Origin: Nemopilema nomurai
Lineage: Eukaryota > Cnidaria > Scyphozoa > Rhizostomeae > Rhizostomatidae
DNA: 64,000 bases
Direction of reading: 5' to 3'
Assembly: GCA_003864495.1 (NCBI GenBank)
Contig: ML133394.1
Coordinates: 1,178,001-1,242,000, forward strand
Made by a program: the position numbers and the translations under genes. Of this stretch, positions 10,789-25,500 are shown in pieces (the stretch's first letter is position 1; each line of letters begins with the position of its first letter). Below the pieces are notes generated by a model. It was not told where the DNA came from. It saw nothing but the letters and a program-made list of their open reading frames with translations, and did no database searches.

Positions 10789-12553
10789 TGGAGCTGGAAC
10801 TTCAAGAGTTGAATTAAATGTGTATTGAATTCTAATACCACATTGAATAATAATACCACAGTCTTTAAATTTTGTATAAATTGTTATATTTATGGATTTA
10901 TGTAATAAGTAGCAAAATTTGAGTTGCTAGCTATGGAACTATAAAGAAGCATATTCATATTCTTAGAGTGATATATGGCATACAAGAGGTTCCAAGAATT
11001 TTTCCCAAAGAATTTTTCTGTTTACTATTTGTTTCTATCATTTCACATAAAGTTCATCCTAAAGCACTTCCAGCTTCATCAATTACAATAATTTTTAGAT
11101 AGAATTAAAAAGTGTGTAATGACTATAAATAGAAGTTTTTCCAACTGTACAGAACATTACTTGAAATTAAACTAATTTAAATATATAAAAAAGTATATAT
11201 GTTCCACCTTGCTGACTTGCAATTATAATGTATCACATAAAAGTTGTGCATTCAACATAAAAAACCTTTACTACTATAATTCAATTTAAATAACACCGTG
11301 GCTAATACCTACAGAATCTATAATGTCCATTTTGTTCAATTGGTTGGCTGTTTACTTTCTATTTAAGGTGTTATGTATTCCAACCACTTATTTGTACATA
11401 ACTGAAAATAACAAAAGATGAAAATAATAAATAATGTTTTGACGGTACAAAATTAATGGTTTAAATCTGTGGCCTTGTCAATTCAAGGAATTGTTTGTCT
11501 TTATAAATAAAATGCTAATTGTTGGGATAATAGAAACTTTTCTATGAAGAAATTGCTAGAAATGAGTTGAGGAAACAGTGCAGGTTTTTCCCATGCTAAT
11601 CAAAATTATTGAGGCCTTATGCAAATATGTTTAAGGCCAAAATTAAATTCCATCTAAATTTTTAAGTTGATGCCATGCTTTTACTTCCCTTTACTTCAGC
11701 TTATTTGCTAGAGAAAATACAAAAATGATGAAAATGAACAAACATCAAAGAATGGTTCGTAAATTTGTGTGATCAGTGTGATCAGAACAAATCAGTTGAC
11801 ACAAAACATCTGGAAGAAGTTTTGTGCTGTTAATAAGAAACCTCCATTGCAATGGCTAATGATTTTTGTTCAGCAGCAAGTCTTATAAGCCAACAAAACT
11901 TGTCATGCATTTGTGTATACTTCAGTAAAGCTGTTCAGAGGGAAACAGAAAAAATTCATTAAACAAGCAATCTTTGCAAAAGACATCCACAAATACTGGA
12001 GCTTGCAAGGAAAAATGTTAAACAGGATTCAACAAACTTTGAAAAGTGGATATGGTTGCGTTAGGGCCAGTAAACATTCTCATCGGAGGGGGAGGGGATG
12101 GGGTTGTGGTGGTGACAAATTGCCTCCAGTATGCAACTAGTAAACTTTGCATCTTCAAAAACAAAGACAATGCCTAAAGGGTTAATGCATGCTGCTGATA
12201 ATTAGTGATAAGTAATAAGTGAATGATCGTGGAAATAAGTAGAAAATTCGTCTTTCTGGCTCAAGTATTTGCTGCCCGGATTAGGGGCTGACAACTGCAA
12301 TCAAGTGCAGAGTAATTGCCCGTTTTCAAAATGGCCTTTTTCGATCGAGATCTATTTCGAAACATTTCTCAAAGTTTTCTTCATTCTGACGCTTTGTACT
12401 CTGAGAAGTATCAGAAAGAAGAGCTCTGAAAATGTTTCCGATTATAATTGCATTGCCTAATGTGATTCTGTTCAATTTTCAGCAGCAGAAAAACATTCGT
12501 GCAAACGCTTAAAAGATTAATGGATACAAACCATGTGAATATTGTTTTCAAAA
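10789..12553. other. NPRL3-ASK convergent intergenic region
   Basis: Tail-to-tail spacer holding both 3' UTRs. + strand AATAAA hexamers at 11426-11431 and 11506-11511 are candidate NPRL3 poly(A) signals. No other gene is supported. Confidence 0.55.
11506..11511 (+). terminator. NPRL3: Possible NPRL3 poly(A) signal
   Basis: AATAAA about 720 bp after the stop; another lies at 11426-11431. Placement is plausible, not proven. Confidence 0.35.
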
Positions 12554-13556
12554 CTAAACCGACGTGGGGCTTGAACGCAGCTTTAGAATAGCACTCCAAA
12601 CCCTACTTCTTGGACCAATACTAAAAAGAGAATTAAAAGCGATTGCGATTAGAAACATCCTTCCCAATGCTCGTAAATGTTGCAATGCAACAAAAAGAGT
12701 AAAGATATTAGAAAAAGACTGGACCTGAGGATGAGTGGGGAGGAATTAAGGAGGAAAAGTGTAGAGAAAAAGAAGATTGGAGAGAAAGAAAAATCATGTC
12801 GAATAAGAAGGATGGAGAAGCGAAAAGTAGTGAAAAAAGTATTTTGAGATAAAACGAGAAAGGACAAGGTTGGAAAAGGAAACATAGAGTGGGAGGAAAA
12901 AAAGATGATGATGTAGAGGGTGCATATGAAAAAGAGAAGTGACTCAGCAGAATACACCTTAATTGAAAAAAAATTGTACCTCAGCAGAATACACCTTAAT
13001 TGAAAAAAAATTGTACCGATGTATAAGGCAACATATTTCACACCCTGACTAAAATAAGCTAAACAAGTTGCTTTCATCATCAAATGGATTTAAAAGCAAA
13101 TTTAGCACTGGCGCTCCTCTTAAGTTGAACTGTAGAATGCTTAACTGCCAAATATCTTGCTATCGTAACTTTGCTCTGTCTTCGATTACGAAATAGCTAT
13201 AGCATCTTACCTGAGTCCAATGTCTTTTAAGTCCTCCAGTGAGAAATTGACTACTACGTCATCATACGTGCAATGGTGATTAGCAAACTGCAATTTGGAA
13301 AGGGATTCTTATTTTAGATAATTCTAAAAACAAGCAAAAACCACAAAAAATGGTTAAAAACTTCCTAAGAGCTCGTGAAGTTGTGCATGAGATTCTAGAA
13401 TTCGCTTGATATTTTACCAAAAAACATAATTTTAAGAAATACAAGAGATACGATCGCAAAGGAAAGGCACCTTTGCAATTTCAGAGTTAGGAATTCCTGT
13501 ATCTTGAAGAAAGCTTTCTAGCTTCAAATCTCCAATTTGGTCATTGATCCTCAGGC
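12554..13556 (-). CDS. MAP3K5: ASK exons 35-37: C-terminal SAM domain
   Basis: Exons 13471-13556, 13211-13287, 12554-12620. Residues ~1222-1297 form a SAM domain: [54 protein letters not shown], then stop. In human ASKs this domain oligomerises and is needed for high-order signalling assemblies. The last exon is only 67 nt but fits in phase and in SAM end pattern. Confidence 0.9.
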
Positions 13557-16500
13557 CTAAAAGAAAGACGAATGAGGCATTGGGGTGACGCAACATTGCA
13601 TGGGCATGCATTCTATTGCTATACAGCTCCACATGTCTAAATAGAGGTATCGTTGAACATTGACACAGTGATGACACACTAATAATGAAACTTGCATATT
13701 TCGATACTTAGAACTTATTAAACTTTATTACGTTTAGTTATGGTGATTAGGACAAAACTGTTGCCATTACGTGATACCTTGTCATAAACTGCTGTTATAA
13801 CAACAGCCACGTGTTGCATGTTTGCCACACGAGGTTTCAAGAGTTGTTCTCGATGAAAGTTCAACGCGCGAAGCTGTAGAAGTCCTCAAACTTCGAAGCT
13901 TGGTAACGCTTGAAAACGTAAGCAATGTTGGTGCCCATCACAATACTGCCTTCAATATGTTCACTTCCTAAATCGACATCAAAGAAGTAGTGACACATCA
14001 AAACAGACATACCGGCTAGCGACCTTCGTCTTTCTCTCACACTGCTCTTAGGTCTAAAAGCAAACAAGAGTCATTTAAATTGAATATGTAATTAAATTCT
14101 GTTCATAGACTGCTAATTTCAGCTTATTCCCGCACAAGCTTATTCCTGTTTTCAAATCTGATAAAATACATCATGACACAAGAAATTTCCTCTGAAAAAG
14201 CCACATTAACTAGGGACTCTGTATCGCCTTTTTTAACTCCATGCAAGAGAAATTTGTAAATGAATGCACCAAATAACGAAGAAGTGTTGACAGAAGAATG
14301 TGCGTACTTATGGGCGTCTATTAGGCTTTTGTGAGAACCAATATTCTGAGCAAGTACTCTTTTCAGTGTTTCTTGGACATCGATAAGCTCTTTCATCAAT
14401 CTGCAACATGAATGACATGAACATTTTGAAATCTTTCATGACTTTAAGGGCTGAAGATTCTTCAACAGCAAGAAATAGCGGAAACACAATTTACGCATAC
14501 GTCAAGAACTTTTTTATCTGACACTTCTCAGAGTACGCAAACTTCGAAAATTAACCAAAAAGCTGACGAAATGGCTATCTATTTTTATATTTCCACCATT
14601 TATTGCTATTGACGAGTTTTGTACCACCAAGACGCTTCACATTAGCAGCAAAAACGAGTGTTACATTCTACCTTAAATCTAGCAGACTTGTCCAAAGTGT
14701 AGTCAATTTTCAAGAGACCGATTTAATGTAATCCACAGAATTTAGAGAAAAGGTCAAGAATTTAGAGATTTAGAGCTTCGAGTGAACTGCGCCACTTACT
14801 GGATATTTTCTTCGGACAAATTTTCAATCTTGGCCAAAAGTGCAGGTCTGTCATCAGTGACCTTGTCAGCAAAGGTAACTGTCTTTACTTCGCTGTCAAT
14901 GTCCTGACTATTGTTGGTAGAGGTGTTATATTCGCTCTCATCTATGGAGCCTATAGACTTCAAGTTATCTCGCATTTCTGTAAAACAGAGAGTAGAAAGT
15001 CCACCAGTGATAATAAATCACGGAAAAAGTTCTAGCTGCAGATGAAGCTGGGACAGTGCACTAGCTAGAGCCACGTGCTGAAGAAGGGCCACACTGGAAA
15101 GAAATTATGGGCCTGTAACATAATCTATATGTGACTCAAACTAACTCCAAATCGTTTAATGCTAAAGCAAGGTTAAGTAACATTAATGTAGGTACAGTTA
15201 TAGAAAGTGGTTAGGAAAAACACTGAGAGTATCAAGAAAGGTCTCAGGTTTTTTATTACCCCTCGTTAGATGCTCCAGAGTCTTTGCAACAGCCATTCGT
15301 ACCATGTTGTCAACTGCAAACATCCAATGAGGCAAAACTTTTTTGTGTTTACTTATAACTTCCGATACCTGTTAATGTGATTCTTTAATCAAAACACCAA
15401 CCAACAATTTGCATGTTTAAAGAGTGTCCAACAATATATCCGCTTATAATGAGTGGTGAGCATGCCAAAACAATTTTTTCTTCAATGCTAAATTGAAAGC
15501 AAGACATACACGAAAATTTCCTAAATGTTGAAAACAAGAAGGAAACATCAATTGAACTTAACCGCATCGTGTGTGTATCTTAAAAGGTTGCTGAGTGAAG
15601 CATACGAAATTGGACTAAATTAATGAAACTATGTGCTGAACGTGTAGAACGAGCGAAAACCACTTCTACATCTGAAATACAAATAATCGTCAGCAGAGGA
15701 TTTTCCTGGAGCAAGGCATCAAAACTTTAAGGCCGGACTTTTATCATAGCATAGGCTCTTCTGTTGAATTTTGAACTGGAAAAATCACTTCCATGAGAAT
15801 CTGATGATTTCTTTAATAACAATTGAGTATTTAGACAGAGCAATCAAAAAGACTGGTTTGATGAAACTGGAAGGACCTACTCACCGCTTCGTTGAACATG
15901 TGAAGAGCAATTTGAACTTCTTGGTAAATCTTTGGATGGTTGCCGTGGGCTTTTTCTATTGGTTCTGTAAAAGAGAGCAACAACTCCAATGTCGATTTAA
16001 CAACCTTTATCGCGATCAAGATAGCTAGAAAACTTAAGTAAAACTGTGTATCGCACCATAATGGAAACACTACCCAAGAGCTATGATTTTCTTCGACCTT
16101 AGGATTTTAATCAAGTGAGGTAGATCAGATTTGGTGGGCGTTACCCACGATAGAAACAGGGGCTCCGACGCAGGTTGGAAAGTGGAGGGGTCAAGGAAGA
16201 TTTTAACAATCATAACAAAAGATATTCAGAAAAGCTCTATTGTTTTACAAAAAAGTGCGGGGGCCATGGCTTCTCCGGCCCCCCTTCGTCGGAGGCCCTG
16301 AGAAAGATGAAGATCCTTGCATATTTGAAAGTTTCAGACTAGCTTAGAACGTGTGAACATACCAAGGTACTTTTCAGCCTGGACATCTTCTTTCTCTTCG
16401 ATAAATTCTTTTACGCAGTTCACAAGTACCTTCAAGTCATTCTGTGTGTAGAGAGATAGGGGTAAACACAGTCAAGAAAATGGGCTAGGTACAGCTGATG

Positions 16501-19500
16501 TATCGCTTAGCGTTTGCAGAAAAGACACTAGAAATAAATCTATACTCACAATTTGAAGGACAGATACACTGCTCATGTGCTCGAGCTTTGTAACCCAACC
16601 ATGGCAAATCTGAAGCGAAAAAGAAACTTTAAGATGGCAAAAATAGAGAGATTCAACGATTTGCTGAGATATACTCGCCGATATTTTGGATTTTTTCACA
16701 TCTTTTCACATCACATCTTTTTCACATTAAGAACACATTCTCAAAGTCCAATTGGCATTTCCATATCCTTACATGATGTGACGTCACAAATACCTGATCA
16801 ACTTTTTCGTTCATGACATCGATCACCAACTTCCGCCTTTCGCTCTCTTGCTTTATCTGGAAAAACACATCCTTCCCACCCTGCTTTGCGCTGGAGCTGT
16901 CTATTGAGCTCGTTGAGCTTGTCGGTGAAAGGGATCCGGCAGACACCAATGAATCGTCGCTGGAAACCAAAACAAAGGCTACTGGATGCATGAAAGGCAA
17001 TACTTTTGTGGTAATATGTTTTAAGCAAACAGCAAATCAATACAATAGCAAGTATCTCAATGTCAAATTGCTTGCTTATCTTTTTTCTCGGTAAAAGAGA
17101 GGGCAGTGCGGATAAATAGCTTGGCTTTGAGTGCTGGCTTGAAAGCATGACCCGATAGCTCAGTTGGTAGAGCACTTGGCGTACGAAGTCAGGGGTCGTG
17201 TGTTCGAGTTTCGCTCGGGTTGGTTATTTTTCCGCATTCTCTAAGATTCTTCGTAAGAAATCCTGTTGCCTATTATGTCTTTTTTCTCTAACCCAGTTAC
17301 AAACCAAAACAAGTACATAATATAGCAATCATATCTAGCCTCGAATTGGGTACACGGAGCAAGCCTCGGATAAGGTAACATGGGTTCAAATGAATGTTTA
17401 CACGAGACTATATGCTTCGATATGATACGAATCAAAAAATCCCCAAGCAAAACAGAAATTGAAAAAGTAACAAACTAAACTAAAAACATTAACTAAACTA
17501 AATTCACCTTTTTCTTGCAGGTAACGTCAGGGAGCGAGTAATTCTTTTTGTTTTCAGCTCACTTGTGAACTGATCTTGTGTTTGTCTGCAAATTCGTCAG
17601 ATAAAAAAACCATATTCTAGTTGAACCCTGGACAGCCTCATCACGTAAAGGATCGTTAAGCATAAAATTCAATGGCATCGAAATCACTCCCTTAGAAAAC
17701 ACTGTCGTGATACACTGTCGTACTTTCAGTTTAATCTGGTACACAAATAAAACAAATAAATGTTGACATCTGAATAGGGACAGGCATAATTCAGCTTAAA
17801 ACTCTTCTTGCAACTTGAATCAACGGAACATACAAGGGAATTTTCGGGCTAACGATGAAATGGCCTGTCTTACTCCAAAGAATTGGAAAAGGCAGTAAAT
17901 TTGCAAGAGAAGCTTGATATCTAGCCTACAAGAGAGTGGTAATAAACTGGCATGCTGAATACAGGCTTTCTTGGTCCACGTTCAGTGAGTTAAGAAGAAA
18001 CCAGACCAACCCGGCCTCTGACTGTGGTGATCTTGGCGGACTGGCTGTTTCAGCACTGAGCATGTGTGACGCTTGAAAGAAGTCTTTGGGTGTTTTTGAA
18101 TCACCGTGCATGGCAGTTTCGATTCCAGAGTCGCTGGTGACCATCGAAGCTGGAGAAGGAAATCATTGCTCAGGTCATTTAGCATTCGTGTACAGTATTC
18201 ATTAATGCAGAATCTTACTTACTGAAAACTATGAAATCATCGATGTAGCTACAAAACAAATGTTGTTCTTCCAGAGACTAAACAATAGGCACATACCAGA
18301 TGTAGCATGGTTCCCGTGTTTCGGAATAATAAGCTTCATGTCTCCAAGTCGCCTTCGATCCTTCCTGTCAATAACATTGCGGTTTACGAAAAAATAACTA
18401 CGATTGCAGTGAATGTTTCAAAACTTCCCCTTGCTTAATAGAACAACTTGGCACTGAACGACTTTTATCCCTTTCGTTTTATCAACTGTTGCGTCGCACT
18501 TTTCAAGCTATTTTTTCAAATTTTGCAATAAATATTACGTTAGTTACTGATATCAGTATTTTTTATCAGTATGACAAGTGAGTCCTTAATCGATTAGGAA
18601 TCGAGCACTATTGTGATTTATGATAAAAAACATCAGATTTCCATTTCATATGCTTTCTTCGACAATATTAATTCTCTTTGCAAATCTTTCTTTGGAACTA
18701 GCAACATAAATTTCCTCTAGATCTATTTATGTTCAGGAATCTTGTCTTCATGACGTTTCTGACAATTAAAACTTTCCACTTTTGTTGAAAAAGTGCCAAA
18801 TAAAGACTCCCTTAAATGAAAATTTCTACATAGCATAAAATGTAATATGGTGTCAAGTTAAAGCCAGTTGGTTGTCATAACCGACATTTAATATTGTTCA
18901 TCAGCAATGGTCTTTTAAAAACGATGATCATAAGTAATGTCCAAGTATGGAGCTTCTAGTCTTTACATAGTAAAACAGTAATACGGTAAAACAATCACAC
19001 GGAGACGAACCTGGCAAGGAAGGCATGCTTAAGAAGCTCCTCTGCAGTTGCTCTTTTCATTGGATCGGGATCAAAACATCTAAAGAAAATGGGTAAGTGG
19101 TGACACCTTAGCTACACAGACAGTTGCTTGGAATCACGCGTTTGGAAGAATAATGGTTAGTGCTTTGCCAGGGCAATTGCAACGATCAACTTAATGTTAA
19201 AAAGCCAATGCAAAATGATGAAGTTATGCTGTTTGTAAACATTTGGCAAATATCGCATCAGAGGTCAGGAATGATTGTCCTGAAAAGCAATGTCAAAACC
19301 AAGCTGATAATCTACGAGGTAGCCAAATAATATCTGTGAGCATCGTTTAAGCCACATAAACATCTCAGAAGAAACTGAGAGTTTTTACCGCATGAGGAAA
19401 TCCTTGGCACCATTTGACAAGGTCTCAGGGATATCTGGGTGAGTTTTGAACATTCCGACTTTGAAGATGGTGGCTGCCGGTTCGAGCTAAAGTGACAAGA

Positions 19501-22500
19501 TGCAAAATTAGCCAAAGCTGGCAATGCCCTGGAAAATTAACATAAAAGAGACAGGATATCATTGTCTTCATTAGAGCTTCCATTGCACGTTTTCGATTGG
19601 CTGTATTTACTCAACATTAGACTCAAAAACAATTTCGTTGGATTGATGAAATACTACAATACATAAAATGCATTTGATATTATAAAATATACACTTTATT
19701 AATATTCATATACATTTTAAACATTACTGACCTCAAAGAAAGGCGGCTTGCCTGTGATCATCTCAATAACTGAGCAGCCAACTGACCATATGTCAGCCTG
19801 AAACCGATTCAATTTGAGCAGCGTTACTTTCACATAGTTAACAAAAATCCTACGAGACAGGCTAGTTGCTCTCCTCGCTTTCAGCTCTACTAGAGAGTGG
19901 TGGCGAAAGCAAAAAGAGTAATTGAAAATTAAAAAAATACGGCAAAAAAACATGCCAGATACTCGTCAAAATGTAAGTAACAATTTAATATAAGAGGATG
20001 TAATCTACTAGAGATAAACCTAGCTGTTAGAATATATTTCTGTTAAGGGAGTTATGGACTGAAAGATGATGTCCGCCATCTGAATCGCTATGTAGTGTTT
20101 AGCTATCTTTACCCTCTTTTTCTCCATCATTCAAATGTATAAATATGGCAACCTATAGTAACGATGAATTCGACCATCATTAGTTAAGCCTGGTATACAT
20201 CCTGTAAGGGTATGCTAAAGTTGTAGTCCAATATCTAGGTTCAATATGCCTAACGATAATACACACAACTGCCCAGCATGATAAATCTAACTTACCAATG
20301 AAAGCTGATTTTGTTACAAGCGATTAAATGATAATAATAAGCAAAAATCTGACATAGAAAATGTATGCTAGCTTCAAGTACCGGTGGGCCGTAGCCTCTC
20401 TGTCCGTGGTCGATGACTTCTGGCGCCATAAACTGCATTGTTCCTTTAATGAATCAAAAACAGAATCTTTAATCGTGTGGCTTTAAAATCAGCTTGGATA
20501 CAAAAAGAAAAACATCCCTAAAATGCAACTGTACAATAACCTGGACATGCAAAGACAAAGGTCTCATTTGACTTTGTTCTTTTGACTTGGGTAGCTTAGC
20601 TTCGTTTATGATTTGGTGGGTTTGGTTCGGTTTGTTTCGGTTTGTTTCGGTTTGTTTCGGTTTGTTTCGGTTTGTTTCAGTTTGTTTCGGTTTGTTTCGG
20701 TTTGGTTCGGTTTGAGTTTGGTTTGATTTCATTACAGTTCGGTTTGGCATTTCACGTGATTTGGTTTGACTTGATTTTGATTTTGTTCGGTTTGGTATGT
20801 TGGACTTGACCTTTCATTTGGTTTGGTGTGGTCCTTGTTTGGCTTGGTTCGTTTTGTTTAAGTCTGCACTTGGTTTGATTTTTTAAGGACTTGTTTCAGT
20901 TTATTAAACTTGACATTTCTTCTGACTTGGTTATTGTTTGACTTGGTTCGTTTTGTTTGAGTCAGCTTTTCTATGATTTTCTTTGACTTGGTTGGGATAC
21001 ATTTGCTCTGCTTGAACTCTTACGATTTCTTTGAATGGTTTGAGATAGCTAGGTCTTAACATAACAGGATCTTCATTTCATCTCAAATTTCGAGATAGCT
21101 ACAACAAAATACCACTGCATACCAGTGAAGGTCTTTGTGACAGGATTGATTCCGGCAAGTCTCTTGCATGTTCCAAAGTCAGAGAGTTTGCAAGCACCAC
21201 TGTACGTGTTCACCAGTACGTTGTCACCTGAAAAGATTGAAGAGACATATTGTGAAGTGCAGAGAGAGACAATGATTCGTAACTATATACACGTTACGGA
21301 ACGGGGGATACGAAACAAATGAATACAAAAGGGATTAGATTGAATAGGGTTAATGAGTCATTCAGGCTGCGTTAGAGTCCAGACTCCAGTACTAGGGCCT
21401 AGTACTTGACATATATTGCAAAAACATGACTGTAAAGGATCCGATGAAGGTCATTCTATCTAAGAAGCCCCAACTGAGAAAATCTGATCGTTAATGTGTT
21501 TGTTAAAGATTAATAAAAGTTGAATCAGAAAAAAAGAAAACGAGTGCATGATTAGTGACTGTTAAATAATCTAAATAATCAAGCTAAATATAAGGGTTGC
21601 TCAGAAAATAATTAAAAAAAGAGATCTCAATATCATTCGTGTGCTTATTCATAGTATAAGCCCGAGTAAAACATATTTATAGAAAAAAAAACCAAAAGAG
21701 CGAAAGCTTTAGAGTGCAACATCATAAAATAGAGATGGCCTTAAAATACTCAGATCGGATAGGTCCTTCGAAAATAAGACTCGAACGGTGGTTATTTAGG
21801 ATAGAAGCCACCATTAGAGAACTATTTTCACCCAACGTTTTGTTATAATTATATTGGAGAATGATATTAGCCACATGTAGTAAATCATGATTTCATCAAA
21901 TTAAAATTACAAGTGATCAATAATGTTGTTCGCAAACCCACCTTTGATATCTCGATGAACGATTTTCTGAGTGTGCTGAAATAAGAAGAATGGAAGTGTC
22001 AAATATATTCTACAAAATGAAATATGAAATTGTCTTCCCAAATTTCATACAAAACTATTTACTCTGTAGCGGCTTAACAAACTCGTCAAAACCTTGGACA
22101 GTAAACATTCTCTGTTAAAAGTTTTAGTAAAACTGAGACAATAATAAAAAAACTAGTACTCGAGATACGAGGCTGTGAAAGCCATACAGTAAAAACGCCT
22201 GTTTTTAAAAGGATGAATATGGCTTATGACTGATTAGATGTTATAGTTTACTTTATTCTGTCCCACTGGGAAAATGCGCTTACCAAGTATTTAGTACCTT
22301 CCAGTATCTGTTTTGTGTAAAATGCGACAGTCCCCTCATTGTTCAAGAGAGGGCCCCACTTTGATCGAATCAGAGATGATAAACTCCCTGTAAACAAGAA
22401 TGGTGACCAGATAATCAAATATATTTTTCAAATATACGCCACGGTGATAAAATCAAAATAAAATATCACATGCACATCCAGTGTAATATTACAAAAACTA

Positions 22501-25500
22501 GTATTTGTTGAATGTGTGACTTGAAAAGAGTTTGGGTGCCAAATCAGCGTTTTATAAATAGAGAAAAGTCTAGCCAAGCTAATTAAAACTTAGATGCTTA
22601 CTGCAGCTTATCCTGTTGCATAGTTATTTTAAATTTGATACTGGCATAGTAAATCCCAAAAATTGAAGCAGACTCAATTCAAAAAAATAAAAATAACCTT
22701 ATTTTCGTCTTATTGAAAATACTTCAAATACTTTCATCTGTGCATAATACTTCAAATGGAAATTTACCTCCAGGAACTTGTTCCATAAAAATTTTGAACA
22801 CCCCGTCTTCGCTCCTCGACCCGAGATATTCCACTATATTTGGATGGCTAAATTGTCGATGAAGAGATATCTCCTCGTGCAAAGGCTGAACGTGGCTGTT
22901 TGGGGCAAACAAAATAACCAATAAATACAGCTTAGGCGTTGGATCGGCCTAATTTGATAGGGAATCCAAAAGCAGGCTCTCCTTTCGCAGTAAATAAAGT
23001 TTGACATCACTGCAAATATTTCCTTACCAACTTTTGAAACCCTTTTAATCCATGGCCTTAGAGAAAGCTTCTCAAATTTGATACCAAAAAATAAAATCTT
23101 GAAAGTTGTCAATATTCAACATTTAAAAAGCACATAAATTCTAATCGATTGCCAATAAGCATGGAGAATTCTTGAGAAGTATTTTCACAAATTGCTTGCA
23201 AAAAACTAACAAACGAGTCCTTACCTTTTATCGCGTTCGGGAATCTCTTTTACAGCTATTTTGACTTGTGTTATGAGCTCCCTGGCAGCATAAACAACCC
23301 CAAACGTTCCCCTCCCCAAAACAATTCTCTCCCCTCTCTCATCATACTCGTATTCATACTGAAAAAAGAAAGATCGCATAAATTATTGAGAACAGTCAGA
23401 TCAAAGCAAACTTGAAGGCAATGCTAGACGCAATGTCTTGATGCGATGCAAATATTGGATAGCAGGTAATCAAAAAGATGAGTGCTGCTGAAAAAGGACA
23501 AAAGGTTCTATGAACTCAATGCTATGTCTTCAGGTGTCAAAATCCAGGCCCAGAAATCTAAACTGAAACAAAGAATGAGTTTACATAGAAAGAAGGAGGG
23601 CATACTTGTATATCATCATATGATTCGTTGTCACCCCCAGCTTCCGAAAGGCAACTGCAGTCATTCGACATCTGTAAGACGATATCATGAAACCTGGAAT
23701 GAAACGATATTCATTATATATTATAAGTATACATTAAGCCCCCGCAAGTATAGAAGTGCTTTGAAGAAAAAATGAAGGAATTTGAAATATAATATCTGTC
23801 GAATAAAATATAGTAACAAATGTAGAAATATATAAGGATAAAATCAGGAGAACAACATCAAACAACAGGAAAGTAAATCCCGAATGGCGTCATAACATGT
23901 CGACATCAACATATAAAGGTGGACAGACGTGCCACTGATGACGTCATCAGAAGCTCGAGCCAAGACGTGCCACCGAAGACACATATATTGAAAATTAGCT
24001 GGTTTTGATCAACTTTATTAGCAGCTAAATTCGTGGCAAAAGAGTCTTATTGCTTGCCTCTTCTGTGTCCTCTTGATGTTAAAACATATCCTTTCAGCCT
24101 CTCGCTAGATCTTCAAACGTACAATATAACACGAAAGGATGAGCAAAGTACCTTTTCTTGTGGTAGGAGGAACTAAAGAAGAATTGAAAATCGTCCGAGT
24201 TCTCAGTGACGTAGAGGAAGAGTGACCGGTCGTCGAGTTTGTATGAGCTGCAGGGACAAAGAAGAAGTGATCAATCAATAAGAATCGAGTAATGAACGGT
24301 AAATCGGTCAAGTAGGTCGTAGTCACGAAGGGTGAGTAACTCAGCCATCTAGAAACATTTAGCTGGGTAACACAAGTATAGAGACTCAGATATGGTGCCA
24401 CATTCTTCAACCTGTAGCGTGAGCACTTTCAGAAGAGAAAAACTCCCTAAGAATTAACTGTATCTAGCACTGGATAGACGATGGTTACTACACTTTATAA
24501 GCCCTCTAAAGCCATCTAGAAACATTTAGCTTTCCCTTCTCCGTCCGTGCGTCTCCTTCGCAGAAGTCCATAAGAGGAAACAAACACTTAGACCAAGTCC
24601 ACATCACAGTGCAGGAAAACATTGTGTCCCAAGAAATTACGTCTTTGGTAAGTTAAGTTAACGAAAATGGTCGAGGATTATGGGGCTCTGGCTTTAGGAG
24701 AGCATTTCAATGTTTATATCACATAATTATTTGTAGCTTTACAGACATGACTTGAAAATGAGCTGTTCTTTACTTCTCTTTTGCTTCATGGTGGTTATTA
24801 GGTGAGTATAACATTATTTGCCAAAAACTTTTCCCTAAACAACATTAGAATCAGCATTCAAATTCGGGAAGGAAATAAACCAGAAACACCAGACAGTGGC
24901 ACTTTTTAAATAAAAATCTTAGTGCAATTTTTTGGGTCGGCACATGAGAAACAAATAAAGGAAAAAGTTAATGAGAATATAAAAACAAGAACAGTGCACA
25001 TACCTAAGGCCTTTGATTGAGTCACGATTAAAAACCCACTGGTCGATTTTCTAATAAAGAATGCAGAAATTGAAAACCAGTTATTGGGCATTTCAAACTG
25101 TAACCATTGGTTATGCTGTTATAAGCATTTTTGCGGAAACACATGGACTGGAATGAAAGCAACGAGCATTGGCTGCGTTTTTGGAGAGAATTATTAGTAA
25201 GTTGAATAATTAAACACAAACACGGGGTATGCGATCGAACGTTTTCTGCCTATTTTAGCATTTCTATGAGAGATAAATCTTTTATACATGAGATTATTCC
25301 ATTCTAAGAAATATGCGTCGCAAAGATCTTACCTTGCTTCCCTTTTTCGCACCAACATTCCATAATGTGATGGCCTTGAAATGAGGTCAAAAGAGTAACT
25401 AGAAACATTAAAATCTCGATACCGAGATAATGCTCGCTTATATTTTGGATTAAAATATTCGTATCATTTACTGATTTCGAGATTACGTTATTACAAGATC

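Noticed and set aside
12649..13083. 144-codon minus-strand ORF rich in Phe, Leu and Ser
   Set aside because: It is the reverse of a purine tract plus a tandem duplication; low complexity, inside the last ASK intron.
20469..20750. Asn/Lys/Pro/Thr-rich ORF
   Set aside because: Product of the 10-bp TTTGTTTCGG tandem repeat, not a protein.
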